From assembly GCA_036389035.1 (NCBI GenBank), contig DASVQQ010000021.1, positions 1 to 54,700 of the forward strand: a DNA stretch of 54,700 bases, in the 5' to 3' direction. Of this stretch, positions 18,369 to 26,516 are shown one piece after another; within the stretch, counting starts at the first letter, position 1; every line of letters starts with the position of its first letter. The position numbers were made by a program, and so were the translations under genes. The stretch comes from Jatrophihabitans sp. (GTDB lineage Bacteria > Actinomycetota > Actinomycetes > Mycobacteriales > Jatrophihabitantaceae). A model generated the notes under the pieces. The model worked only from the letters and a program-made list of their open reading frames with translations, did not search any database and was not told the DNA's origin.

Positions 18369-20021
18369 GTGCTCGCCCCACAGCGGCTTGAACGCGTTGC
18401 AGATCTCGCCCAGGCTGGCCTCGGCGCGCACCGCGTCCAGCATGGCCGGCACGGTGTTCTCATCCGCCTCGGCAGCGGCCACCATCCGCTTCAGCGCCTC
18501 CTCGACGGCGGCGTCATCGCGCTCGGCACGCCGGCGCTGCACCAGCTCGCGCTGCTCCAGCTCGACCTCGTGGGACACCCGCAGGATCTCCAGCGGCTCG
18601 CCGTACTCGCCCTGGTGGACGTTGACCCCGACCACTCGCTTGTCGCCCTTCTCCAGCGCGACCTGGTAGCGGAAGGCGGACTCGGCGATCTCGCCGGTGA
18701 ACCAGCCGTCCTCGATGCCGCGCAGCAGGCCGGCGGTCATGGTGCCGTCGCCGCCCATCTCCTTGATGTGGGCGAAGATCTTCTCCGCCTCGGCCTCGAT
18801 CTTGTCGGTCAGCGCCTCGACGTACCACGAGCCACCGAGCGGGTCGGCGACGTTGAGCACGCCGATCTCCTCGGCGATCACCTGCTGGGTGCGCAGCGCG
18901 ATCTGGGCGGACTTGTCGGTGGGCAGCGCCAGCACCTCGTCCAGGGCGTTGGTGTGCAGCGAGTTGGTGCCGCCCAGCACCGCGGCCAGCGCCTCGATGG
19001 CGGTCCGGACGATGTTGTTCTCCGGCTGCTGGGCGGTCAGCGACACCCCGGCGGTCTGGGTGTGGAACCGCAGCTGCTGAGCTTTCACGGTCTTGGCGCC
19101 GTAGACGTCGCGCAGCCACCGGGCCCAGATCCGCCGGGCTGCCCGGAACTTGGCGATCTCCTCGAAGAAGTCCAGGTGGGCGTCGAAGAAGAACGACAGG
19201 CCCGGCGCGAACTGCTCGATGTCCAGGCCGCGGGACAGGCCCAGCTCGACGTAGCCGAAGCCGTCGGCAAGGGTGAACGCCAGCTCCTGCGCGGCCGTGG
19301 CCCCGGCCTCACGGATGTGGTAGCCCGACACCGACAGCGGCTTGTAGGCCGGAATGCCCTCGGCGACGAACTCCATCAGGTCGCCGATCAGCTTCAGGTG
19401 CGGCTCCGGTGGGTAGATCCACTCCTTCTGGGCGATGTACTCCTTGTAGATGTCGGTCTGCAGGGTGCCGTTGAGCCGGGAGATGTCCACGCCCTGGCGC
19501 TCGGCGGCCACCATGTACATGCAGAACACCGGCACCGCCGGGCCCGAGATGGTCATCGAGGTGGTGACCGAGCCCAGGTCGATGCCGTCGAAGAGGGTGT
19601 CCATGTCGGCGGCCGTGTCGATGGCCACGCCGCAGTGCCCGACCTCGCCGAGGGCCCGCGGGTCATCGGAGTCCCGGCCCATCAGGGTCGGCATGTCGAA
19701 GGCGACCGACAGCCCGCCGCCACCGGAGGCCAGGATCATCTTGTAGCGCTCATTGGTCTGCTGGGCGTTGCCGAAGCCGGCGAACTGCCTGATCGTCCAG
19801 GGCTTGCCGCGGAAGCCGCTGGCGTGCAGGCCCCGGGTGAACGGAAACTCCCCCGGCCAGCCGATCCGCTCGAAACGGGGGTCGGAGCTGCCCTCGGGGG
19901 GTCCGTAGACCGGTTGCACCTCGACGCCGGACAGGGTGGTGAAATCGCGCTCGGCGATGCGGGACTTCTCGTAACGCTGCTGCCAGCGGGCGCGGCCCGC
20001 CTCGATCTGCTCGGGATCCAT
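18348..20021 (-). CDS. icmA: Isobutyryl-CoA mutase-like large subunit
   Basis: A 557-aa catalytic subunit of the adenosylcobalamin-dependent acyl-CoA mutase family, without the B12-binding domain, so it needs a separate small subunit not in this window. In methylmalonyl-CoA mutase the substrate carboxylate is held by a Tyr in TIRQYAGF and an Arg just before NTYIYPP. Here these are Phe ([19 protein letters not shown]) and Gln ([12 protein letters not shown]). That pair is the reported isobutyryl-CoA mutase signature, so the likely reaction is isobutyryl-CoA to butyryl-CoA. This would feed the Ccr/ethylmalonyl-CoA genes at 48-52 kb. TAGTAT lies six bases before the ATG with no Shine-Dalgarno, suggesting a leaderless mRNA. 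Other non-carboxylic acyl-CoA mutases are the alternative. Confidence 0.82.
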   Translation of the reverse strand: MDPEQIEAGRARWQQRYEKSRIAERDFTTLSGVEVQPVYGPPEGSSDPRFERIGWPGEFPFTRGLHASGFRGKPWTIRQFAGFGNAQQTNERYKMILASGGGGLSVAFDMPTLMGRDSDDPRALGEVGHCGVAIDTAADMDTLFDGIDLGSVTTSMTISGPAVPVFCMYMVAAERQGVDISRLNGTLQTDIYKEYIAQKEWIYPPEPHLKLIGDLMEFVAEGIPAYKPLSVSGYHIREAGATAAQELAFTLADGFGYVELGLSRGLDIEQFAPGLSFFFDAHLDFFEEIAKFRAARRIWARWLRDVYGAKTVKAQQLRFHTQTAGVSLTAQQPENNIVRTAIEALAAVLGGTNSLHTNALDEVLALPTDKSAQIALRTQQVIAEEIGVLNVADPLGGSWYVEALTDKIEAEAEKIFAHIKEMGGDGTMTAGLLRGIEDGWFTGEIAESAFRYQVALEKGDKRVVGVNVHQGEYGEPLEILRVSHEVELEQRELVQRRRAERDDAAVEEALKRMVAAAEADENTVPAMLDAVRAEASLGEICNAFKPLWGEHREPARF

Positions 20022-20027
20022 GAGCTG

Positions 20028-20068
20028 ATACTACTAGGACGTCCGACTAATATGCTAGGACGTCCTAG
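20028..20068 (-). promoter_or_regulatory. Mutase promoter with paired palindromic operators
   Basis: A perfect 14-bp palindrome CTAGGACGTCCTAG (20055-20068) and a half-degenerate copy sharing CTAGGACGTCC (20034-20044) have GGACGTCC cores centred 21 bp apart, two helical turns. The nearer copy abuts the -10-like TAGTAT (20033-20028, minus strand). Two dimers could bind the same DNA face, as TetR-type repressors do. The regulator is not in view. Confidence 0.7.
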
Positions 20069-20098
20069 TAGTCCTCAGCGTTCTCTTCACTGGGACGA

Positions 20099-20971
20099 CT
20101 AGCGCACGGCCTCGGTCAGTTCGGCGACCTGCTCGTCGGTCAGCCGCAGGCCCGCGCCACCGATGTTCTCCTCCAGGTGACTCACCTTGGACGTGCCCGG
20201 GATCGGCAGGGTGACCGGCGACGTGGCCAGCAGCCAGGCCAGCGCCACCTGGGACGGCGTCGCCCCGGTCGCCCGCACCACGTGGTCGACCGCGCCGCCG
20301 GGCTTGGCCAGGTCACCGGCGGCGATCGGGTACCACGGGATGAAGCCGATGCCCTCGGCCTCGCAGTAGCGCAGCACATCCTCGGACTGCCGGTTGGCCA
20401 GGTTGTAGAGGTTCTGCACGGTCGCGATCTCGGCTATCTCGCGGGCTGCCTCGATCTCGGGGACGCTCACCTCGGACAGCCCGATGGCGCCGATCTTGCC
20501 CTCGTCCTGCAGCGCCTTGAGCTCGCCGACCTGATCGGCCAGCGGCACCTCGGCGTCGATCCGGTGCAGCTGGAACAGCTCGATCCGCTCCAGCTTCAGC
20601 CGGCGCAGCGACAGCTCGGCCTGCTGGCGCAGGTAGGCCGGCCGGCCCACCGGAGCCCACTGGTTCGGGCCGGAACGGGTCAGCCCGGCCTTGGTGGCGA
20701 CCAGCACGTTGCCGGCGTAAGGGTGCAACGCCTCGGCGATGATCTCCTCGCTGGTCCCGGGGCCGTAGGAGTCGGCGGTGTCGATGAAGTCGACGCCCAG
20801 TTCGACCGCCCGGCGCAGCACCGCGACGCACTCGGCGCGATCGGCCGGCTCGCCCCAGATTCCCGGGCCGGTGATCCGCATCGCCCCGTACCCCAATCGA
20901 TGGACGCTCCTGCCGGCGATCTCGAAGACGCCGGACTGGCTCGCGGGCGCAACGCTGTTCTCTACTGACAC
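20099..20971 (-). CDS. Aldo/keto reductase
   Basis: A 290-aa NADPH-dependent oxidoreductase with the AKR (alpha/beta)8 pattern. Catalytic residues are visible: Asp and Tyr in FIDTADSYG, Lys in VATKAG and His in FQLHRID. The nucleotide site is [13 protein letters not shown] near the C-terminus. Start is GTG 20971, with GAGAAG just upstream. That ribosome-binding sequence is exactly the 8-bp target duplicated by the adjoining IS1595 element, whose end lies eight bases before the start codon. The native promoter is therefore now 4.4 kb away and expression may be lost or altered. Substrate unknown. Confidence 0.92.
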   Translation of the reverse strand: MSVENSVAPASQSGVFEIAGRSVHRLGYGAMRITGPGIWGEPADRAECVAVLRRAVELGVDFIDTADSYGPGTSEEIIAEALHPYAGNVLVATKAGLTRSGPNQWAPVGRPAYLRQQAELSLRRLKLERIELFQLHRIDAEVPLADQVGELKALQDEGKIGAIGLSEVSVPEIEAAREIAEIATVQNLYNLANRQSEDVLRYCEAEGIGFIPWYPIAAGDLAKPGGAVDHVVRATGATPSQVALAWLLATSPVTLPIPGTSKVSHLEENIGGAGLRLTDEQVAELTEAVR

Positions 20972-21005
20972 GACTTCTCGGTGATGTGTGACGTGAGGGA
21001 CCCAA
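20972..21005. repeat. Left target duplication and terminal inverted repeat
   Basis: GACTTCTC (20972-20979) is the target duplication. The 26-bp left repeat at 20980-21005 starts GGTGATGTGTGACG and ends GGGACCCAA. It matches the right end perfectly in inverse orientation. Confidence 0.96.
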
Positions 21006-21017
21006 GGGCCGAAAGAA

Positions 21018-21047
21018 CCGGTCAGGTCCGGTCAGGTCCGGTCAGGT
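21018..21047. repeat. Three 10-bp direct repeats near IS left end
   Basis: CCGGTCAGGT is repeated three times without spacing, 12 bp inside the left inverted repeat. It may be a subterminal transposase or regulator site. Confidence 0.75.
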
Positions 21048-21060
21048 CAGACCGGAGAGG

Positions 21061-21081
21061 TTGTCCGCCTAGAGCGGACAA
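21061..21081. promoter_or_regulatory. Inverted repeat before the first cargo gene
   Basis: TTGTCCGC-ctaga-GCGGACAA is a perfect 8+8 dyad. A -10-like CATACT follows at 21087-21092, so it may be an operator in the cargo promoter. Confidence 0.5.
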
Positions 21082-21154
21082 GGCTGCATACTGAGGGGGC
21101 ACGTTGCGCAAGACTGCGCAGGAATGCGCACCCGATGACGAGGGAGGGCAGCCG

Positions 21155-21325
21155 GTGGCTAGCAAGGCAGCCCGACGCCAGAACCCCGACGACAAGCCGC
21201 TAGGCCGGGACGACCGGGTGTCCTTCTACCCGATGGACCCCGAAGACGTGCTCAAGAAGCTCCTGCGAACGCCGCCGTCTGGCCGTGTCCAGGACAAGCC
21301 GTCCGGCGACAAGGGCAAGAAGTAG
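21155..21325 (+). CDS. Small basic cargo protein, 56 aa
   Basis: Unrecognised. The GTG at 21155 is chosen because AGGGAGGG lies about seven bases upstream; an earlier TTG at 21104 is in frame but lacks a site. The product is charged, with Lys/Arg-rich ends and a central RVSFYPMDPEDVLKKLL segment that looks folded. It precedes the methyltransferase gene on the same strand by about 150 bp. It could be a controller or accessory protein of the restriction-modification cargo; that is inference. Confidence 0.6.
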   Translation: MASKAARRQNPDDKPLGRDDRVSFYPMDPEDVLKKLLRTPPSGRVQDKPSGDKGKK

Positions 21326-21477
21326 CGGCCAGACCGATGCGGTGACATCGCCTCTAAGGCGGTTGGGGCTGAAGTTACCGTAATGAACTTGTGTCCCCTT
21401 TCCCCGAGCGAAACCCTCAATGCGAGGTATAGCCTCGTTCGATCTGTCATGTCTGCGCCAGTCGATGGGGGTGCGTT

Positions 21478-23085
21478 GTGGGTCGCTTGTCAGGCTCTCT
21501 CGATACCGGCGTTCTGTACTGCGGCGACAATTTGGTTCGGCTGTCGGCTCTCCCGTCTGATTCCGTGGACCTCGTTTACCTTGACCCGCCTTTTTTCAGC
21601 AACCGCTTCTACGAAGTCATTTGGGGTGACGAGGCGGAGGTTCGGTCATTTGAGGACCGCTGGGAAGGCGGCATCCAGGTCTATATCGACTGGATGCGTC
21701 ACCGCGTCTTGGAGATGTACCGGGTACTGAAAGACACCGGCTCGCTGTACCTACACTGCGACCCGCACGCCAGCCACTACCTGAAAGTCATGCTGGACGA
21801 GATTTTCGGAGTGGGCAACTTCCGAAACGAAATCATTTGGCGGCGTACCGGCGCTCATGGCAAAGCCCGCCGATTCAGTCCGATCCACGACACGATCCTG
21901 TACTACGTCAAGAGCAATCAGGCGACGTGGAACACGATCCGGCGGCCCTACATGCGCGGCCACGTCGAGCAGCACTTCGTAGAGGACGCCCTGGGCTGGC
22001 GCACGAACTACTACGGCAACGTCCTGACCGGCAGCGGCCGGCGCGGCGGTGAGTCGGGCCTGCCGTGGCGCGGGTATGACCCCTCGGCCAAGGACCGGCA
22101 TTGGGCGATCCCCGGCGCGTTGTTAGAGGACTGCGGTGAGGACTTCACCGGCATGACCCAGCATCAGAAGCTAGACCGGCTGGCCGAGCTGGGCTTCATC
22201 ACCTTCGTTCCGGGCGCGGCATGGCCGGGATACGAGCACCGGGTTACCCCGGCCGACGGCACTCCCGCCCCCGACATCTGGGCCTATCAGCCCTACACCG
22301 AGAGGACGGTGTTCGGCACCGATGCAGGGGTGGATGCCGACGTGCGTTGGCTGTCCACCCGGGACCGGGAGCGGCTTGGATACCCGACTCAGAAGCCGGA
22401 AGCGCTGCTTGAGCGGATCATCTCAGCCAGCACCAAAAAGGGCGATGTGGTGCTAGACCCGTTCTGCGGGTGCGGGACCACGGTTGCCGTCGCGCAGCGA
22501 TTGGGACGGCAGTGGGTCGGTATCGACATCAGCCCCACAGCGGTCAACCTGATGTACCGACGGATCTACAAGCAGACGAACGGCAATGTCCGGCCGATCA
22601 CTGAGGGCCTGCCGGTCGATGAGGACGCGCTACGCGCACTCAAGCCTTTCGAGTTCCAGAATTGGGTAATTCAGCAGTTCTTCGGCACCGCCTCACCGCG
22701 CAAGTCGCGGGATATGGGCATCGACGGTTTCTCATTCATGGTGCACGACCCGATCCAGGTCAAGCAGTCGGAAAAGGTCGGCCGCAATGTCGTGGACAAT
22801 TTTGAGACGGCGATGAAGCGCAACGGTAGCGATAAGGGCTACATCGTCGCTTTCAGCTTCACCCGTGACGCCCGGGAAGAAGTCGCCCGCGCCCGGGTCA
22901 AGGACGGCTTGGACATCACCCTGCTCCGGGTGGCTGACGTGCTCAACCCGCCACCGCAGCGTGACCCGCTCTACCCGGTGCCCGCCACCGTGGCACAGAT
23001 ACCCCTCGCGCCACCTCGCCTGCCCAAGCTCAACCCGAGGGCTCAACAGCTCATCGACAGCGAGCGCCGCCTCATCAGCGCGTAG
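21478..23085 (+). CDS. DNA methyltransferase fused to Mrr-like nuclease domain
   Basis: A 535-aa protein. The N-terminal part is a beta-class N4/N6 amino-methyltransferase: catalytic DPPF at 36-39 (LVYLDPPFFSN) and the SAM motif DPFCGCGTT near 325, with target-recognition sequence between. From about 388 a second domain begins (FEFQNWVIQQFFG). It has the PD-(D/E)xK pattern of Mrr-type nucleases: Asp in MGIDGF near 413, QVK in IQVKQS near 427, and GYIVAFSFTRDA. One chain could therefore both methylate and cleave, or the nuclease fold may serve only for DNA binding. Start is GTG 21478, with weak start signals. It is the main cargo of the IS1595 element. Confidence 0.88.
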   Translation: MGRLSGSLDTGVLYCGDNLVRLSALPSDSVDLVYLDPPFFSNRFYEVIWGDEAEVRSFEDRWEGGIQVYIDWMRHRVLEMYRVLKDTGSLYLHCDPHASHYLKVMLDEIFGVGNFRNEIIWRRTGAHGKARRFSPIHDTILYYVKSNQATWNTIRRPYMRGHVEQHFVEDALGWRTNYYGNVLTGSGRRGGESGLPWRGYDPSAKDRHWAIPGALLEDCGEDFTGMTQHQKLDRLAELGFITFVPGAAWPGYEHRVTPADGTPAPDIWAYQPYTERTVFGTDAGVDADVRWLSTRDRERLGYPTQKPEALLERIISASTKKGDVVLDPFCGCGTTVAVAQRLGRQWVGIDISPTAVNLMYRRIYKQTNGNVRPITEGLPVDEDALRALKPFEFQNWVIQQFFGTASPRKSRDMGIDGFSFMVHDPIQVKQSEKVGRNVVDNFETAMKRNGSDKGYIVAFSFTRDAREEVARARVKDGLDITLLRVADVLNPPPQRDPLYPVPATVAQIPLAPPRLPKLNPRAQQLIDSERRLISA

Positions 23086-23094
23086 GCAGCAGAA

Positions 23095-23128
23095 AGCGGC
23101 GGATCAGGCGTTGGCCTGACCCGCCGCT
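23095..23128. terminator. Bidirectional hairpin after the methyltransferase
   Basis: AGCGGCGG-a-TCAGGC pairs with GCCTGA-c-CCGCCGCT around a GTTG loop. It lies between convergent cargo genes. Confidence 0.85.
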
Positions 23129-23142
23129 CTCGGTCGGGGAAG

Positions 23143-23655
23143 CTACTCGACCAGGGTGAGCCTGACCTGGCGCGGTGCCCGCCAACCGTCGCCCACGTTC
23201 GCAGTCTGCGTCAGGTGAGCGGCCAGGTTGCGGATGATCGTCGCCGGGACGGTGCACCGGAACAGCTCCCCGGCGTCGTCCTCGGCCGGGTCGAACTCGA
23301 TAGCGAGCCGGGTCTCATCGACGGTGCTGCCCCGCTCCTGGCCGAACCGGAACGGGCGCATCAGGTACGCCGAGAGGTAGCCCGGCCGCCCGTCGTCGGA
23401 CAACGCGCCGAACCAGCCGTCATAGCTCCGGCACTCGGTGCGGTGGTGGTTGAGCGACGGGTACCCGTCGTCTTGGAACTGCGGGTGGCTGGCCCGGTCG
23501 GCGCACCAGTCCGCGCCGTAGTCGAACTGATAAGGGGCTCCGCTGTCGTCACCGACGACAGGTCGCCACGGTTGCTCCGGTGTGGGCACCCAGTCGCCCG
23601 GGGTGTCGCCAAACTCGGACGCGGTTGGGCCGGTATTGCCGTTACTGTGCTGCAT
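23143..23655 (-). CDS. IS cargo hypothetical protein, 170 aa
   Basis: No family recognised. It is acidic and rich in Asp, Gly and aromatic residues, with YGADWCADRASHPQF and HHRTECRSYDGWFG segments and a more ordered C-terminal half (ETRLAIEFDPAEDDAGELFR). No signal peptide or membrane segment. It is convergent with the methyltransferase gene, separated by a hairpin. Composition is reminiscent of actinophage accessory proteins. An anti-restriction or DNA-associated role is possible only by context. Confidence 0.6.
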   Translation of the reverse strand: MQHSNGNTGPTASEFGDTPGDWVPTPEQPWRPVVGDDSGAPYQFDYGADWCADRASHPQFQDDGYPSLNHHRTECRSYDGWFGALSDDGRPGYLSAYLMRPFRFGQERGSTVDETRLAIEFDPAEDDAGELFRCTVPATIIRNLAAHLTQTANVGDGWRAPRQVRLTLVE

Positions 23656-23842
23656 TGGGTCGTACTCCTAGTCCCGATAGGTAGTGCGATCAAGGCCCTG
23701 GCCGGTGTTAGCGCACCGGCCGGGGCCGCCTAAGTCACTGCTCCAGCCCGTCACTCGACAGGGCTGCCCGTCTCCCTTCCGTCAGGTCATCACCAATGCC
23801 CGGAAGCTAGACGCCACCTACGACAATTCCCGGAGGACCGCT

Positions 23843-24154
23843 GTGGAGCACGCCTTGCAGGAATCGCCCGCGCAGTTGGTCCGCTCAGCCGGTGAAAAGT
23901 TCGGCAAAGCGCAGCTTGCCTGTCAGAGCATCGACGTGACCGTGATCGGCGCACGTGCGGGCATCCAGTACGTGATCGCCCTACAGGACAGTGGCCTCGC
24001 GGACCTTCGCCGGGCGCTTGCTTACCGTGGTGATCCAGACGGGGACACCGGGGCTGAACAGGATGTGCAGCTCTCGGGGTTCCCCCCGGTCGTTGGTGGG
24101 CACCGTGACGAACCGGCCGCCGTCCTGGATGGCCATGTTGATTCCAATGGTTAG
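23843..24154 (+). CDS. Possible cargo ORF overlapping antisense gene
   Basis: A GTG at 23843 follows CCCGGAGGACCGCT, a good ribosome-binding site. The first 50 codons look protein-like (VRSAGEKFGKAQLACQSIDV). The last 58 codons lie opposite the minus-strand gene at 23981-24238, so the two cannot both be conventional. I consider the minus-strand gene likelier. Confidence 0.3.
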   Translation: MEHALQESPAQLVRSAGEKFGKAQLACQSIDVTVIGARAGIQYVIALQDSGLADLRRALAYRGDPDGDTGAEQDVQLSGFPPVVGGHRDEPAAVLDGHVDSNG

Positions 24155-24238
24155 GTCCTCAACGGCGTCAGCGTCAGCTTCCAGGTCGAGAATGAAACTC
24201 TCGGTGCCGTAATGGAGCGTGGTCACGGTGTCGCTCAT
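23981..24238 (-). CDS. IS cargo small protein, 85 aa
   Basis: Unrecognised. The ATG at 24238 is chosen over longer starts because GGGAGA lies just upstream on the minus strand. The product is an acidic small domain (MSDTVTTLHYGTESFILDLE, then RGEPRELHILFSPGVPVWI), probably a compact beta-rich fold. It lies 73 bases downstream of the transposase stop in the same direction. Confidence 0.6.
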   Translation of the reverse strand: MSDTVTTLHYGTESFILDLEADADAVEDLTIGINMAIQDGGRFVTVPTNDRGEPRELHILFSPGVPVWITTVSKRPAKVREATVL

Positions 24239-24311
24239 TGAAGTCTCCCTCTGACGGTGGCGGTTCTGAGGCACCGTATCGGAAGAACCGGCCTTGCCGT
24301 ACCCCCTCAGA

Positions 24312-25307
24312 TCAGCGGTTGCCGACAAGCGGCCGGTAGGTCAGTCGCCGCCCGCCGACGTTGCCCAGCAGGGTCCGCATCCGCTCCGTGTCGGTGGCGT
24401 TGCGGTTGCTGTACAGCCAGTCGAACTGCGCCAGATAGCGCGGTAGGTGCTCCTTGCTGACGTGATGGTGAGTGCCGTCGATGGAGCGCTTTAGCTGGGA
24501 GAAGAACCCCTCCGCCATGTTCGTGCTGACGCCGTTCCGGACGTACTCGCCCTGGTTGTGGTTCACCGACTCATGGCCCTTGGTGGTGGCCGCGATGCGC
24601 TTGTAGTAGGTGGCGGAGTCGGTGTGCAGGGTGGACGCGCCGAGGTTGACCGCCAGCTCCTGTTCCATCGCCTTGCGGAGGGTGGACGCGCGGACGTTGG
24701 GCACCACGGCGGAGCGTGCTTCGCCGGTCGCCTTGTCGATCACCGACAGGATCGTCGTCTTCTGTGTCGTCCAACGGTCCGGACCCATCGCCACCCGCTT
24801 ACGGGCGTGCTGGTTGCCGGGGTCGCCGCCGATCCACGTCTCATCCGCGACGATGACACCGGACAGGAAGTCGGCGGTGTCGTCGCGGCGCATCCCCTCG
24901 CGGAGTCGGTGCACCATGAACCAGGCCGTCTTAGGGGTCAGGTTGTACTTGCGCTCAATCTCGCGGGCGCTGACGCCGTTCTTGCTGGCCGCTAGTTCCA
25001 GGGTGACGAACAGCCACGTCCTGATCGGGATTTTGGAGCCGTGGAACACGGTGCCGGTGAGCACGGAGAACTTCTTGCGGCAGGTGGCGCACTTCCACAA
25101 CCGGCGCGCGGTGTCGGCTCCGGTGCGGGTCTTACGGACCTCGCCACCGTCCCTCGGTGCCAGGTAGTAGAACTTCTCACCCGCGCCGCACTGCGGGCAC
25201 GAATCGGGCTGACCACCCGGCCAGCGCAGCTCCTCCATCAGCTTGTAAGCGTCCGCTTCCGTGGCGATCCGAGCGGCCAGCGACGGGATGGAGAACTCCT
25301 GTTTCAT
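24312..25307 (-). CDS. IS1595-family transposase (ISXO2-like)
   Basis: A 331-aa transposase: an N-terminal helix-turn-helix/zinc ribbon (CPQCG near 38 and CATC near 75), then the ISXO2-like catalytic domain. Acidic residues are visible in VIVADETWIGG, HTDS and NMAEGFFSQLKR, with the family signature NHNQGEYVRNGVST and HVSKEHLPRYLAQF. Length is normal and the frame intact, so it should be active. Start codon lies 32 bp inside the right inverted repeat, with TTTGAGG upstream. Confidence 0.95.
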   Translation of the reverse strand: MKQEFSIPSLAARIATEADAYKLMEELRWPGGQPDSCPQCGAGEKFYYLAPRDGGEVRKTRTGADTARRLWKCATCRKKFSVLTGTVFHGSKIPIRTWLFVTLELAASKNGVSAREIERKYNLTPKTAWFMVHRLREGMRRDDTADFLSGVIVADETWIGGDPGNQHARKRVAMGPDRWTTQKTTILSVIDKATGEARSAVVPNVRASTLRKAMEQELAVNLGASTLHTDSATYYKRIAATTKGHESVNHNQGEYVRNGVSTNMAEGFFSQLKRSIDGTHHHVSKEHLPRYLAQFDWLYSNRNATDTERMRTLLGNVGGRRLTYRPLVGNR

Positions 25308-25339
25308 GCCTCAAATTGTCCCAAGGAGGTCTGACAGTT

Positions 25340-25373
25340 TTGGGTCCCTCACGTCACACATCACCGACTTCTC
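25340..25373. repeat. Right terminal inverted repeat and target duplication
   Basis: The 26-bp right repeat (25340-25365, starting TTGGGTCCCTCACG) is followed by GACTTCTC (25366-25373), identical to the 8 bp flanking the left end. Confidence 0.96.
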
Positions 25374-25382
25374 CCTGGTCTG

Positions 25383-25497
25383 GGCGGCTGGATCGTTTGG
25401 CGTCTGGCGGCTGGATCGTCTGGCGGCTGGATCGTCTGGGGGCTGGATCGTCTGGGGGCTGGGTCGTTCGGGTCGGGTCGTCTGGTCTTGATCGTCT
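25383..25497. repeat. 16-bp degenerate tandem array
   Basis: Copies of GGCGGCTGGATCGTCT or close variants occur at 25383, 25406, 25422, 25438 and 25454, followed by decayed units to about 25497. Before the IS insertion this array lay just upstream of the aldo/keto reductase gene and downstream of the SDR gene. I see no gene in 25374-25610. Confidence 0.9.
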
Positions 25498-25610
25498 GGG
25501 TCGCCTGGGTTGGCCGTCCGGGCTATCGCCGGCATAGCCGAGCCTCGTCAGCGACAACCGGCGATCCGGGCTGCCCATTCCACCGCGCCCGTGCCGCGCG
25601 CCCTGAATCC

Positions 25611-26381
25611 TCAGCCGATGCCGCGGGTGTTGCCGCCGTCAGCCATGATCACCGCGCCGGTGATGAAGCGTGCCTGGTTGCTGGCGTAGAAGGCGGCCAG
25701 GGCGCCGAAGTCGGACGGGTCGCCGATCCGTCCGAGCGGGATGTCCTCAGCAACCCGGGCAAGGCCGGCGTCGACATCGTCGCCGAACTGGTCGACCAGC
25801 ATCTTGGTGCGGTGATATCCGGGAGCCAGCACGTTGACGGTCACCCCGCTGTCGCCGAGGGCGTCCACCAGCCCCTTCATGTAGCCGAGGATCCCCAGCC
25901 GGGCCACCGAGGACAGGCCATAGATCGGATTGGGCTGGCGCACCACTTCGGAGGCGATCATCAGGATGCGGCCCCAACCGCGCTGCCTGAGCAGCGGCAG
26001 CGCCGCCAGGGTGAGGCTCACGTGCGGCAACAGGCTGGTGTCGATCGCCCTGCGGTAGTCGGCGACCGCGAAGTCGTCGACCGGCCCACCCGGAACACCG
26101 CCGGAGTTGGTGACCAGGATGTCTAGTCCGTCCAGTGCCTCGGCGGCGTGCTCGATCCAGGCGGCCGCGGCTGCCTCGTCCGTCAGGTCCAGGGCCGTGC
26201 TGATGACCTTGCCGGGTCCGAGCGCGGCCACCTCGGCCTCGGCGTGGGCCAACTTGTCGATGTCGCGGCCGCAGATCGCCACGTGCGCTCCCTCGGCGGC
26301 AAGCGTCTTGGCCACCGCCAGGCCGAGGCCGCTGCTCGAGCCGGCCACCAGCGCCACCCGTCCGGTCAGCCCGAGATCCAC
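25611..26381 (-). CDS. SDR-family protein without the YxxxK lysine
   Basis: A 256-aa Rossmann-fold protein with a dinucleotide site AGSSSGLG near residue 14, and SGG in place of the usual NAG. The expected catalytic Ser is present (MIASEVV), but the YxxxK motif is absent: the tyrosine in NPIYGLSS is followed at +4 by Ser. A subset of SDRs shares this pattern, so it is not simply degenerate. It is the next gene downstream of the HK97-fold shell protein on the same strand, 135 bp away across a repeat array. Enzymatic function uncertain. Confidence 0.82.
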   Translation of the reverse strand: MDLGLTGRVALVAGSSSGLGLAVAKTLAAEGAHVAICGRDIDKLAHAEAEVAALGPGKVISTALDLTDEAAAAAWIEHAAEALDGLDILVTNSGGVPGGPVDDFAVADYRRAIDTSLLPHVSLTLAALPLLRQRGWGRILMIASEVVRQPNPIYGLSSVARLGILGYMKGLVDALGDSGVTVNVLAPGYHRTKMLVDQFGDDVDAGLARVAEDIPLGRIGDPSDFGALAAFYASNQARFITGAVIMADGGNTRGIG

Positions 26382-26398
26382 GGTCAGCCTCCTTGCTT

Positions 26399-26490
26399 CG
26401 GTCGTTCTCAGTCGCGGTCGTTTCCCCGGCCCGGTCGTTTCTCAGTCCCGGTCGTTTCCCAGTCCCGGTCGTTCCCAGTCCCGGTCGTTG
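26399..26490. repeat. 16-17-bp tandem array between SDR and shell genes
   Basis: Six starts of CGGTCGTTTCYCAGTCC-like units at 26399, 26415, 26432, 26449, 26466 and 26482. The array lies downstream of the shell gene stop and upstream of the SDR start, on the presumed transcript. Confidence 0.92.
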
Positions 26491-26516
26491 GCCCACCGTC
26501 GGCTGGTACTGCCGGC

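Larger units (their letters stand above)
20980..25365. mobile_element. Complete IS1595-family element with cargo genes
   Basis: A 4,386-bp element bounded by perfect 26-bp inverted repeats and flanked by an exact 8-bp target duplication (GACTTCTC), the duplication length known for IS1595. It encodes an ISXO2-like transposase next to the right end (minus strand). Cargo genes are a 56-aa protein, a methyltransferase-Mrr fusion, and 170-aa and 85-aa proteins. The interior has visibly lower GC bias than neighbouring genes. Perfect ends and identical duplications indicate a recent insertion and probably an intact element. Passenger genes are known in some IS1595 subgroups; this combination is not one I recognise. 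Confidence 0.93.
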
